In this document: one piece after another, positions 23,890-33,968 of the stretch
Layout of the letters: every line of letters starts with the position of its first letter
Numbering within the stretch: position 1 is the first letter of the stretch
Made by a program: the position numbers and the translations under genes
Assembly: GCA_030142905.1 (NCBI GenBank)
Contig: JASJOG010000560.1
Span: forward strand, 1-64,000
Reading direction: 5' to 3'
DNA: 64,000 nt
DNA from: Heliopora coerulea
Taxonomy: Eukaryota; Cnidaria; Anthozoa; Scleralcyonacea; Helioporidae
Notes under the pieces: model-generated
The model's input: the letters and a program-made list of their open reading frames with translations, nothing else
The model's database searches: none
What the model was told of the DNA's origin: nothing

Positions 23890-24550
23890 TGAAGAGGTAC
23901 AGCATCAAAAGAATGAACGATCACAATATCTTGAACAACAGCAACGCGTGCCTGAAGTAGTTCAGAAACTACAGCTACAACCGCAACAGCAGCAGCAGCA
24001 ACAGCAACAACAATTGCCACCACATCAAACACAGCAGCAGCAACAACTAACACAACATCAGCCACAGCAGCAGCAGCAAATCTCTCAGCACCAGCTGGAG
24101 AAAGAACATTCCCAGCAACAACAACGCCCTCAACAACATCGCCAACAAGGACAACAACAACAACAGCCTCAGCTACAGCACCAACAAGTAACCCAGCAGC
24201 ACGTCATACAGCAACAGTTACCATCACAACCACTCCAACAACAGCAGCAGCAACAACAACAACAACAAGAGCCACAAACACCACAATCACCAGTGAGGCT
24301 ACCGCCGCCTCTACAGCAGCAACACACAATTCAGCCGCTTAGGAAAGTGCTCTTTCCCTCTCAGGTACCCCCAACATCCGCAGCCAGGGTTGCCGTACAT
24401 TACCTGGCCAGCAACAACGTTCCCGGTCAACCTCGCGGGCAGTACGTCTCTGCATTGCATCAAGCTGTCCCTAATGTGACGCACAGTGAAACAACATTAC
24501 TTCACGAGGTCCTTAGCGAACTAGCAACCAGATCTCTTTTCAACTCTTGA
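23890..24550 (+). CDS. Gln-rich C-terminal exon, probably of the zinc-finger gene
   Basis: Open on the + strand from an acceptor-like TTAATTAAG to TGA at 24,548. It is dominated by CAG/CAA-coded poly-Gln with His and Pro between about 23,970 and 24,300, then a non-repetitive tail containing PPTSAARVAVHYLASNNV and HEVLSELATRSLF. The complex tail and mixed CAA/CAG codons argue for a real protein and not a pure microsatellite. Gln-rich tails are typical activation regions. Assignment to the upstream gene rests on strand and proximity; I could not match the splice phase cleanly. Confidence 0.55.
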
Positions 24551-24893
24551 ACACAGTTGGCATGGTACCAACCGCGGTTGATGCCATAAGTTCCCGATTA
24601 CCTTAACGATTTTTTCCCGCGTTTGTATTCGTAGGAATATTAGACTTGAGTTCCTGTGTGGCGAGGAGTTTAGGCATTAAAGCCCGAAGTTTTAATTTTT
24701 CAGATGACTTCCAAAACCGAAGTACCGACGTGATGCAAAGATCAGACGTGTTTTTGACCCACTAAAACTTTTAATTTGTTTTGAACTGGCATGCAAGCAT
24801 CGCCAAGAATCACTTTGGAAGAGATTCTCCCACTGATTAAGTAATATTTGAAGAGAAGTGTTAGGCATGTAATGGTCAAAAGTGTTTCATGTA
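24551..24893. other. Downstream of the Gln-rich exon, nothing recognised
   Basis: Probable 3' untranslated and intergenic sequence. No open frame or repeat structure is supported before the foldback at 24,894. Confidence 0.4.
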
Positions 24894-25041
24894 ATATATG
24901 AACAACGAGTTTGAGTGTTTCGTCAGGGGATCCAAACACGAGAAAACATGATGAAAACACGAGGCCGTGGGCCGAGTGTTTTTATTGTTTTCGAGTGTTT
25001 GGATTCCCCTGACGAAACACGATAACGAGTTGTTTATATAG
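24894..25041. repeat. Foldback (near-palindromic) terminus of a Crypton-like relic
   Basis: The left half around AGTGTTTCGTCAGGGGATCC and the right half GGATTCCCCTGACGAAACAC are inverted copies with a few mismatches over about 70 bp each, meeting at the GGCCGTGGGCC centre. It borders the tyrosine-recombinase remnant starting at 25,070. Confidence 0.7.
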
Positions 25042-25069
25042 CATCTCAATCGAAGAGAAATTTAATTGG

Positions 25070-26075
25070 ATGTTTAGCTATATTGCACATGAGGAAAAAT
25101 CCTCATGGGATTGTCCGTGTGACGGGCGTAAAATTTATTCAAAAAAATTATACAAGTTGTATGCAGCGATGAACGAAATTGAACAAGGCAGGTCGTTTCG
25201 TTCTCCAAAAAGCTTTGTCGAAGAAGATAAAGCAATCGAAAATGCTATTCCTGCATTTACGGATTACAAAACTAAGTGGGCAGTTGAAGTATTTCGTGAG
25301 TGGCAAACGTCGAAAGTACAGAAGAACGAAGTCGAAGAGGAAGTTGGCTTACAAGACATTTGTACACCATTTGAGAATTTTGAAGCCGAAAGCCTGGTGT
25401 ATTGGCTCGGAAAATTTGTTCAAGAAGTGGTCAATAAAGAAGGGAAGAAATATCCTGCTCGTTCACTATACAATTTAATAACGGGTATCGAATGATTCCT
25501 TTCTGATAAAAACATTGTGCTAAAACCGTCGAATAAGACGGATAACCGGTGAGTTTCTAAATGCACGTGTTGATTTTGAGATGCATATTATTAGCTATAA
25601 CTATCGGCGATATTCGTTTTTCTTCTACGTTTCACAGATTTAGACAATTATTGGATTGCGAAATGAAAATGTGCACGCGAGAAGGTATTGGTCTTGCTTC
25701 AAAGAAGAATGAGAAAGAAGCGATAACTGAAGAAGAAGATACCTTTTGGGCAGTGTAACGTGTAACGTGTGGATAACAGTAACGTGCGCCACGGCTTTAT
25801 TTCAAAAAGGTGCCGAGGAGAAACTTATCAGGCAGAGAAAAGGTCATACTTATAATGCTTTACTTAAATATGAAAAAGCATGTGGTGAGCAAGTTAAGTC
25901 TGGTTCCGATATTTTCGGTCCTGTAAGCTCCAAGAAAGTCAGTGATTCCAGAGAAGATTATGAGAGTGATTTAAGTGAAATAGATGATGTCCAAAATGTG
26001 GTAAATTTAGATAAACCTGTATTTAACAACTGTAATGTTACGTTCGTTGTTAAAAACATTGAGTTCACTTGTTAA
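25070..26075 (+). pseudogene. Crypton/KIAA1958-like tyrosine recombinase, internally deleted
   Basis: 25,070-25,495 encodes the N-terminal DNA-binding region typical of Crypton-derived proteins: KWAVEVFREWQ, then ESLVYWLGKFVQEV and YPARSLYNLITGIE. A second frame (25,561-25,758) has FHRFRQLLDCEMKMCTREGI, the expected next block. A third (from about 25,790) has the C-terminal LFQKGAEEKLIRQRKGHT, where active enzymes carry H-x-x-R followed by the nucleophilic Tyr. The segment with the first catalytic Arg is missing and the parts lie in different frames, so no recombinase activity is expected. The family link is based on motif order I know from Cryptons and the ZMYM/QRICH1/KIAA1958 domain. Confidence 0.6.
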
Positions 26076-27524
26076 TAAAAAACTTTTGCGTGGGAAACTT
26101 TTTCGTTGTTGTTGTCTGTTTTGTGAATTTTTAATTAAGATCTCGCTGATTAGATGAAAACCGGTTTTCATCTAACTTCTGTCGTGGTATATGATTTTGG
26201 TGTGTTTTACTGGAGTATCCAACTTCAGTCTTATGACAAAATGAGTGGTTGTGATTGGTTCGTTATCTCAAGAATTATTAATGAGTTTGAGATGGTATCG
26301 TATTATATTTTTCGGAGAAAAGGTGTTTTTATCTCGAATTTCGCGCTGCTGGATGTGGCCATTTTGGATTTAGGTCGATGGATCACAGTAAATCGGCCGT
26401 GGTAGTTTATTTTAAATTTTTACGTTAATTATTTTGCCGTTATATCCCGTTATATCCCGTTCCATCCCGTTCCATCCCGTTCCTAGAACCGCAAACGTCA
26501 GGATTAGAAGTAACGCTGTACATCTGTCTGAAGTCTTTAAGTAAAATCAGAAATGACAGTCTCCTTGATTAATATGAATACAGAAATGTTATTCTTGATG
26601 ACCAAGCTGCACATCAAATGTGACACCTGAGCTCTTTTTATGGGTACATCGGTCATTCAGAGAACTGAGTTTTTCCTTTTCTAGAAATTGTATGAAAAAT
26701 GTAAACTACTTTCTACGGACCAAAAAAGGGCAAGCATTTTTACTGAATTACTATGCAGTTTCTAAAGCGAACAATGGCATCAACTGCTTTCTTTTAAATC
26801 AATAATCAAACTTAGTCTATCATAGGCACTGTTTATTCGAAGTCTTTGATGATTCAAATCACTCCATTCTAGTGCATGCAAGATTGTTTATAAAGATCTT
26901 GTGCGAGACCGTTAGCTAGTGGCCGTTCAGAATTAGATACTCTTATTCGAGAAAGTTTGTTAATCGCAAAAATAAATCCCTCTCTCAACGTACATATAAG
27001 GTCATTTCCTCTCATGTTAGTTTGATTTTTTTACTTTTCTTTTCTCCTTCACTTTATTTCCTGTTTTGACACCTCATTTATCATTCTCTCCTTTTCTCAT
27101 CTCTATTTTTGTAATCGTGTAGGACCTGTAGGTTATTTAAGCCGAAAATTTTCATGTAAATAGACACTCTGATGATGTTGCTTGTAAAGTGACGAAACGT
27201 TAGTTACTCATTAAAGTATTTTTCAAAGTATCCTGATGCGTTTATTTGAGATATGGGCTTCCTGAAATTATTTGCTGAGAAAAACGTAAAACTCGAACAT
27301 TTTAGGGGGCCCCTATCAAGTAGGGGGCCAGGGGAAACTTGCCCCCCTGGCCCCCTCTCGGCGGCCCTGCTGAAATATGATCAGATAAACTCGGTCCCAG
27401 TAAAAATAACGCACAGGGGGTGACAGTTCCTGTTCTTCCCGTAGTTTTTCTACTTTCCACTTCTTCCCCTATGGAAAAATGTAAAAGCGACAAACACATA
27501 TCAGAATGATTTTGAAATCTCTTT
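26076..27524. other. Intergenic with short tandem repeat and dispersed-repeat debris
   Basis: A degenerate 11-bp tandem repeat (CGTTATATCCC/CGTTCCATCCC, about four units) lies at about 26,441-26,485. A perfect palindrome GATGAAAACCGGTTTTCATC is at 26,153. A GACGAAACGTTAG end-type motif near 27,195 and a GC-rich block at 27,305-27,365 look like repeat fragments. No gene is supported. Confidence 0.4.
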
Positions 27525-29375
27525 GGAGATGGTTCATTTGGCAGGTAGAATAGTTACAGTCTTCAGCCTGGGACGGATCTTGCTGATCTTCGACTTGTCG
27601 GAAATTGGTCGTTTTCGTACGGAACACGTCGAGTCTGGAAAATGAAATCGCGCGAAATTTTGACAAGATCAGTGTGACAGTGTTTTACTACCATCTCTGA
27701 ACTACCGTAATATATTCCAAGCGACCATTATATGTTTTACGCTTTTGATACTGGCTGCAAGGAAACTAAGCACTTGGTTTGAGCCAAGAGGAAGGTTTGC
27801 GGATAAGAGAAGTAGGTAAGTATGTGAATAATAGTGTATATTAGAACTAGTGCGACCATTTGCATGTTTGTTTTGATATTTGCTTCGGGAAACTTGCATT
27901 GCGTTTGTTGTCTGTGTTTGAAGTTAAGAAATAACCTACTCAAGTAATTCAACCTGGAGTTTTTGTGAAAAAATTATTCGGTACATTAGTGCAGAATCTG
28001 GCTGAAAGTGTGTGTAAAGTCGGACAGGGAATGTAATGTTCGTGGTCCAAGATATTCAAATCAAGTTTGAGGTTTGAGTGACGGGCGAGCTGCTTAATGG
28101 CTCACTGTGGACATTCAGTCGTTTGTTACGCAGTTATAAAGAGTTCTGAACTACCTTACTTTATTATAGGCTGGTGCTGAATTTTCACCATGTGAAAGCA
28201 AAACGCCCACAGAGTTTGTCAGTTTCGTCAACAATATTTCAGTGACATTGTGTTGGTGTATAGTTATGAGCTAAGAAGTACGAGAGTAGAAGCAACCAGG
28301 AAGGTGCGAACGAAATGGCGCTATGCTACTTATTAATGCCAGTACTACTTAATGGCATATATTATTTATATATGTATGTTATTTTTAGCATGATAAAGCA
28401 GACTAGGTATATATTTATTTATGTATGTCAGTATGTATGTATATTTTATATTGCAAATTGCAAAATTTATGGCACAAAACAACATATGAACAGATTAAGA
28501 GCTTTCTTTCCTCAATTTATTTGCACTTTAACTGTCAGTGAAGATATGCTAAGTGCTTTTTGGTACACTCATTAGCCACTTTAATGTATCATGGTTGATT
28601 CAACTCGATCAAAGTGTTCACAGTGACAGATTTACCTATACATGCTTTTTACAATAACATTTTTATGTTTGCCAAAATCTATGCAATTTGCAGTGTGTTT
28701 ATGTGACACCTTCTTTGATTTTTAAAGTAGCAGTTTAGGTTTTATCTTTACCAATGATATTGCATTTCTTTGTATTCATCCAGTAGTCAGCTTAAAATCA
28801 TCTTTGAAAGGATTTAACTATATGATTAGCAAATTCTTGTTGATTTTTTGTAAAACATGGCTGAATAGGACTTGTTTGTTTTTGAATCAGCAATAAATCT
28901 TTCCATCAAAACTTATATATGTATGTATATGTACATATATATCAAAAGTATGATCGAACACAAGTATCAATTATAAAGAAAATGGTGTGACAAAAAGATC
29001 AATGTAGAATAACCACTCTTTCATTTCAAATAAATAACATTTTATTTCACACACAAATGTTTTCACTTCTACAAGCTCTTCAGGTGTGTAATATATAATA
29101 AAACTTAAAAAATAAACATTATCAGAGATAATGACATGATATTTGCATTATACCTAACCACAAATACATATATATACATATACATACACACACATACCCA
29201 CATATTTATGTATAAGGTTAGTTATAACACAAATACCATCTCATTATCTCTGATAATGTTTATCTTTTAAGCTTTATTATGCCTTGTATTTAACATTCAT
29301 CTCATTTGGTATTTTAGTTGGGACCTTGTGTCAGAATAATTTCCTTTAATGAAACAAGGTTATAATCAATCACAC

Positions 29376-29564
29376 ATGTCAAACGAAGCAGTCATTGATT
29401 TGACAATTTTGTCACCACAACTGGGAAGAAGCAGGTCACCACTCAAACCTGGAAAAATAGAGTCAATTATTATTGTTGAAGAACATGACCCAGATGTCAC
29501 TTTTGTTCCTCCTGAAGAATGCCCACCTGCTAAAAAGCAGCACAAAATAAATCAAGCTATTTAG
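29376..29564 (+). CDS. Small open frame in repeat copy B, 62 aa
   Basis: Counterpart of 14,742-14,906 with the same MSNEAVIDLT start. It runs eight residues further because the stop in copy A is a sense codon here. A longer reading from an in-frame ATG at 29,349 exists but is not conserved in copy A. Function unknown. Confidence 0.35.
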   Translation: MSNEAVIDLTILSPQLGRSRSPLKPGKIESIIIVEEHDPDVTFVPPEECPPAKKQHKINQAI

Positions 29565-29876
29565 GAAAGTTTGAGCAAGACAGAGAATGGAAATTCTACA
29601 GAGGGTGATGAGTTAAAGATGACCTTTTTCCAACCTGGACTGAAGTTTCCTCATTCTTGAGAGCATTGCACAGAAAAGAAATTCATGAAAGGATTTGTGG
29701 ACAACAGTGCTCATGCTGTGAGCATTAATAAACAGACTTGTGGGCAATGTTATTGCATTGTGTGTGAAGTTGTTGCATCAGAGGTAGTGTGCTTCTTGAA
29801 ACATTCAGTAAATTCCTAATTTGCCAATAAAGTTATAGTACATTTATGATTGATGAACATTAGTCAAGTCCTAATG

Positions 29877-29983
29877 TCAGAAAAATGATTTCTGAGCCCC
29901 AGACAGAGATTGAACCTTCTCACTGGTCATCAGAAAGGTGCAGGTTTGATCTCTGTCTTGAACTCAGAAATTGTTTTTCTGAG
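29877..29983. repeat. Degenerate SINE hairpin in copy B
   Basis: Matches 15,247-15,353 with few substitutions, including the same TCAGAAAAATGATTTCTGAG stem. Confidence 0.55.
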
Positions 29984-30317
29984 GTTATTGCTTGACAAAT
30001 GTTCATTGATCATCTAAGATATCTCCAAGCTGCCACATCATACAACATATATAAATTTGTGGTACTTTGCAACTTTAAGACTTGATGGTTTGTTTATGCA
30101 GTTGATTAGAGTCATTGACACTTAATTATTTATCTTTTGTAGTTCATACACAACCTTCATCTTCTCTTTAACTCTGTTTTATTTCCTTTGATACTTGTTT
30201 CATTTCTTCCTGGTTCTTTTATATTTGTTCATATATTCATGTATTTGTTTGTTTGAATGTATGTTTGTTCATTTCTGCTCATTGCTTATTTTGTTTTTTC
30301 CTCTATTTTCCCTTTTC

Positions 30318-30612
30318 CCCTCTTCTTTTTCTCTCTTCTTTTCCCCTCTTCTTTTTCTCTCTTCTTTTTCTCTCTTCTTTTTCTCTCTTCTTTTTCTCTC
30401 TTCTTTTTCTCTCTTCTTTTTCTCTCTTCTTTTTCTCTCTTCTTTTTCTCTCTTCTTTTTCTCTCTTCTTTTTCTCTCTTCTTTTTCTCTCTTCTTTTTC
30501 TCTCTTCTTTTTCTCTCTTCTTTTTCTCTCTTCTTTTTCTCTCTTCTTTTTCTCTCTTCTTTTTCTCTCTTCTTTTTCTCTCTTCTTTTTCTCTCTTCTT
30601 TTTCTCTTTTTC
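30318..30612. repeat. 13-bp minisatellite (TTCTTTTTCTCTC)n
   Basis: About 21 near-identical 13-bp units in tandem; the first few are variants with CCCC. Copy A has only CCCCTTTTCCCTCTTTTTC at the same place, so the array expanded after duplication. Open frames on both strands are artefacts. Confidence 0.95.
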
Positions 30613-31440
30613 AATCATTTTTTTTTTTCAAAAACATTCTTGTGTTAAAGCTTGCAGTAATGGTGGCGTAAATGTGTTTACCTGAACATTGATCTGCGGT
30701 AACAAAACTTTTTTGTGGCTGTGTAATTTTGGAAAGCCTGCATGAGTATTTTTCATGGGTAAATTACAGTCGTTCTTGCTTCTGTTTATTATGCAGTGTA
30801 AATCGTGGTCGACGAGTGAACACCCCCATTGTAACAGCTTCTCCAAGAACGCTACTTGGGAGAGGAAAAAGCAAAATATACGTGTAAGTTCAAGATACAC
30901 CTTTGGAAACATCGGTTGGCAGCGTCTTTGACCTTGTAACTCATCAAAACACTTAGGAGGTGTTTATATGGAGGCAAGCCAGCCCTCTTGGTGGGCTAGC
31001 CCTAGTAAGAGGGCTTAATTTATCCTGGCTTGTGCATGGAAATCTTCTGGCCCTTCTAGGAGAGCTGGTCAAGCGCGCATGCGTTCGTTAATTTTTCCCA
31101 GCTTTGCTCGGAGGGCCATCCCTTCTGAGGGTGTTCGCATGGGAAATTTCCAGCCATCCTAGGTGAGATCTTGAGTAGTCAATGGTGAGGTCTTGCTTAG
31201 GAGGACTGGCCCTTCTCGTGTTAATGAAAAGAAATTTTACAAGGGATTTCACGTGGAGGCGAGATATCGGCAAAAAGTGCCAGTCCTTCTAGGAGGGCTG
31301 GGTCGCTTCCATGTTAACACTACCTTTGAACATGTTGAATGCAGGATGCGAAATTTACTGTCGTTCAGTCTGTCGCAAGAAACGACCAGAATTTAAGAAT
31401 GACGACCAAATTGTAGACCAATGACGACTTTGCATTTTAC

Positions 31441-31965
31441 CAGGGGCGGATTTTCTGGGGGGTGCAGGGGGTGCGCACCCCCAAAAATTTTCTAGCACCC
31501 CCTCAGAAAAATTCGAAAATGGCGTGCATACTGTAGGTTATTATTTTTATTATAGGTTTTATTTAAAGAAACTTATACATTTGGCAGTAAGAGTACAACT
31601 TACTGATAACTTCAACAAATGCAATTATTATTATATATATATATATATATATATATGAATTATAATATTTGTATATTATACTAAGTATTGATAAAGCTAA
31701 ATATACTACGTAAAAATGTCTGAAGATTAAATATCCAAACGCATATTCAATTTTAGTAAAAAGACCAGATAAAAAGCTACGAATAAACTTTGGTGAAAAA
31801 ACAAGGTAGAATACTATGGACAGGGGTCAAAAAACAGGAGTTATGGGCTTAGGGCGATATGCCTAAAAAAATACAACAGCCCGGTCAGCCCCTTTGGTAG
31901 CACACCAATGTACCCCCCAGGGAAATCTGTACTCCTCCTGTCAGATGAGCATTGATCCGCCCCTG
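31441..31965. mobile_element. hAT-type non-autonomous element (525 bp) with 8-bp duplication
   Basis: The termini are CAGGGGCGGAT (31,441) and ATCCGCCCCTG (ending 31,965). The 8-bp CATTTTAC is found immediately outside on both sides (31,433-31,440 and 31,966-31,973). CAGGGGCGG-type ends with 8-bp duplications are characteristic of hAT transposons. There is no coding capacity. A (TA)n run lies inside. Confidence 0.9.
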
Positions 31966-32392
31966 CATTTTACCTCTGTGCAATAACACCCATTATTATA
32001 TAGCTGAGCTCGCTAGCCGGTCTATAAAAAAACTGACGCACGCTGATTGGCTGCCTAGCCGTGCAATCAGTTTTTCCTACAGACCACCAAATTTTGGCAG
32101 GAAATTTGCCGACTTGATTTGAAGACAAACAAACCAGATTCGGGTAAGTTTTACTAAAGACTTACAATTACAAACTACCAAAAAATAGTTACATATTCTC
32201 AACAATAATTTAAAGCAGAAACGAGATGAATTGATACAAAATACTCGAAGTAATACCTGAAAACAAGTAAGTAAACCTAAGCCGCTTTCTCACGAACTAA
32301 AAAGTTCGTTAAAAGCGATGAAGGAGAAAACCAAAAGCCATATAATAATTTCTTTATTAACCTCTTTTGTTCGGTCTGTACGGGAAAGTATT

Positions 32393-32398
32393 TGTCGT
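32393..32398. repeat. Polinton target-site duplication, left
   Basis: TGTCGT, repeated at 49,741-49,746. Six base pairs is the duplication length known for Polinton integration. Copy A of the host repeat shows TGCCAT once at the same place. Confidence 0.9.
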
Positions 32399-32420
32399 AG
32401 TAGTCTATAATATGGGGATT
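32399..32420 (+). repeat. Polinton terminal inverted repeat, left
   Basis: 22 bp identical in inverted orientation to 49,719-49,740. Similarity stops abruptly at 32,421, which shows that one end has been rearranged. Confidence 0.95.
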
Positions 32421-32779
32421 CACACGATTCAAGTATTGAAAATCATATTGAAAATTCTAAAAATAAAAATTCAAAATCAAGTCTTGATATAAATCTTCAT
32501 GGTTATCCACCAATAAATTTTAGAAAAGTTAAAAAAAGCGGTTTTAGAATTGGCGCGCATGTTGATGTCGGTTTTAAAGATTTTGAAGCTGGTGCGAATT
32601 TTGGAAGTAATTCTATTGAAGAGGTTAATTTTTCAGAAAATAATAGTCATTTAAAATTATTAAAGTCTCTTGAAAATGAAAATAAAAATGACACAGAAAA
32701 AGATAAAATAATTGCTTCACTAATTAATTTAAAAAATGATAATGTTAACAAACCAAAACCTAAAAATGAAGATGAATAA
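32411..32779 (+). pseudogene. 5'-truncated open frame at the left Polinton end
   Basis: An open frame of 122 codons with no ATG begins inside the terminal repeat and ends at TAA 32,777. It contains PPINFRKVKKSGFRIGAH and GFKDFEAGANFG, then a charged tail rich in Asn, Lys and Asp. It points inward, toward the leftward gene block. The lack of any Met and the start within the repeat imply a larger gene whose 5' part was lost when this end formed. I do not recognise it. Confidence 0.6.
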
Positions 32780-32815
32780 TTTTGTAATTTTATAATAAAT
32801 CAATATATTATAAAA

Positions 32816-33358
32816 TTAATTTGTTGAGGATGTTGATTCTTCTGTCGGAGGTGTTGATTCTTTTGTTTTAGTTTGTTTTTTAATAACATGTTTTCCAACG
32901 GTAATACCACCAGATAATATTCCAAGATATGGTAGATATGGAGATACTTTTTCAACTACATTTTTTACATCTCTTTTTAATAATTTATCTTTAACAAGTT
33001 CTTTTTCTAATTCTTCACTACTTTCAATTGCTTCTAACCCTCCTAATAAATCTGAAAATTTACTAATTAGTAAATCTGTTAAAAATACGTTTGCTTTTTC
33101 TGCTTGTTTAATTTCATATTCAGAATAAATTTTTAATATAATTTTATCACTCGCTTTTTTCAAATTTTGAACTGATTGACTAATTTCCCCATCTTCAGAC
33201 AATCTTATCAATTCTTCTCGTTTTTTCATTACTTCTTTTTTAACATCTTGCGTTTTACTTTCTTGATCATCCGACTGATCACGTTGATTACTTGCGGATG
33301 TATTTGATGGGTCTGAGTCCATTTGCGGAACTTCTATATGATCACTTGTTTTACTCAT
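32816..33358 (-). CDS. Polinton conserved helical protein, 180 aa
   Basis: Acidic, Ser/Asp-rich N-terminus (about residues 1-45), a helical middle with KANVFLTDLLISKFSDLLGG, then KDKLLKRDVKNVVEKVSPY and a hydrophobic LPYLGILSGGITVGKHV segment near the C-terminus. This arrangement matches an uncharacterised protein that recurs next to the ATPase in cnidarian Polintons. The hydrophobic segment may associate with membrane. Its ATG overlaps the stop of the ATPase gene by 8 bases, so the two are probably co-transcribed. The start lies in ATAAAATAAATG, the element's common start context. Function unknown. Confidence 0.75.
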   Translation of the reverse strand: MSKTSDHIEVPQMDSDPSNTSASNQRDQSDDQESKTQDVKKEVMKKREELIRLSEDGEISQSVQNLKKASDKIILKIYSEYEIKQAEKANVFLTDLLISKFSDLLGGLEAIESSEELEKELVKDKLLKRDVKNVVEKVSPYLPYLGILSGGITVGKHVIKKQTKTKESTPPTEESTSSTN

Positions 33359-33950
33359 TTATTTTATAACTAAATGGAAAAATTAAATTTATTTCCAAAC
33401 ATGAATATTTTTTTGTTTTCAAAGTTTCTAAAATTTTTTCCAATTCTTTGCGGTCATCCACTCCTAAATATTCTTGAATTATTGTTGTCATATCTTTTTT
33501 ATTTGGGTTATAAAATGTAACCAATTTTGAAATATTTTCTCTAAATGGTTTTGCAATAGATGTCAATTGTTGTGTAATTACAACAACAGAAAGATTATAA
33601 TGTCTAGCACTAAATCCCAATTTAACCAACTCACTTGTTCTATTTTTAACATTTTTTCCACTTGCACAATCATCCAATATGATTAAACTTTTACTTCCTT
33701 TTGAAAAGTTAACTATAAATTTTAACCAATCTTCAACGTTGTCTTGACCACAAGGAATAGCAATAAAATCTTCATCTTTATCATATTTCCAATTTTCATA
33801 AGTTTTATTCCATTCAAATGTCGGACAAATTAAAAAAATATGATCAAAATAATTTTTATATTCATTTTCTATAAAATCTAAAAGATATTTTGTTTTTCCA
33901 CAAGCAGTCATTCCAACAATTATCATATTAAATGGTTTTTTGTCATTCAT
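33351..33950 (-). CDS. ATP: Packaging ATPase (A32/FtsK-HerA type), 199 aa
   Basis: Walker A is GMTACGKT at residues 13-20, Walker B is SLIILDDC with Asp93-Asp94, and a sensor-like ITQQL lies around 125-129. The protein is compact, as in Polintons, virophages and related dsDNA viruses, where this motor pumps the genome into the capsid. Further conserved blocks are HIFLICPTFEWNKTYENWKY and RTSELVKLGFSARHY. It is intact over the expected length for the family (about 200 aa). It lies between the capsid gene (18-bp gap) and the 180-aa gene (8-base overlap). The start context is AAATAAAAAATG. Confidence 0.9.
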   Translation of the reverse strand: MNDKKPFNMIIVGMTACGKTKYLLDFIENEYKNYFDHIFLICPTFEWNKTYENWKYDKDEDFIAIPCGQDNVEDWLKFIVNFSKGSKSLIILDDCASGKNVKNRTSELVKLGFSARHYNLSVVVITQQLTSIAKPFRENISKLVTFYNPNKKDMTTIIQEYLGVDDRKELEKILETLKTKKYSCLEINLIFPFSYKINE

Positions 33951-33968
33951 TTTTTATTTATCTTGTTT

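Larger units (their letters stand above)
27525..32398. repeat. Large dispersed repeat, copy B (interrupted)
   Basis: Same order of landmarks as copy A. Differences from A are a 13-bp satellite expansion (about 30,320-30,610), a 525-bp hAT element (31,441-31,965) and the Polinton, which landed in its terminal GTATTTGTCGT. Copy B resumes after the Polinton at 49,741 with TGTCGTCGG. The matching place in copy A reads GTATTTGCCATCGG, without any insertion. Confidence 0.7.

Noticed and set aside
30195..30685. Several 100-160 codon frames of SLFFFSLLFLSS type and their Lys/Glu/Arg complements
   Set aside because: Translations of a 13-bp tandem satellite (no multiple of three, so all frames stay open).
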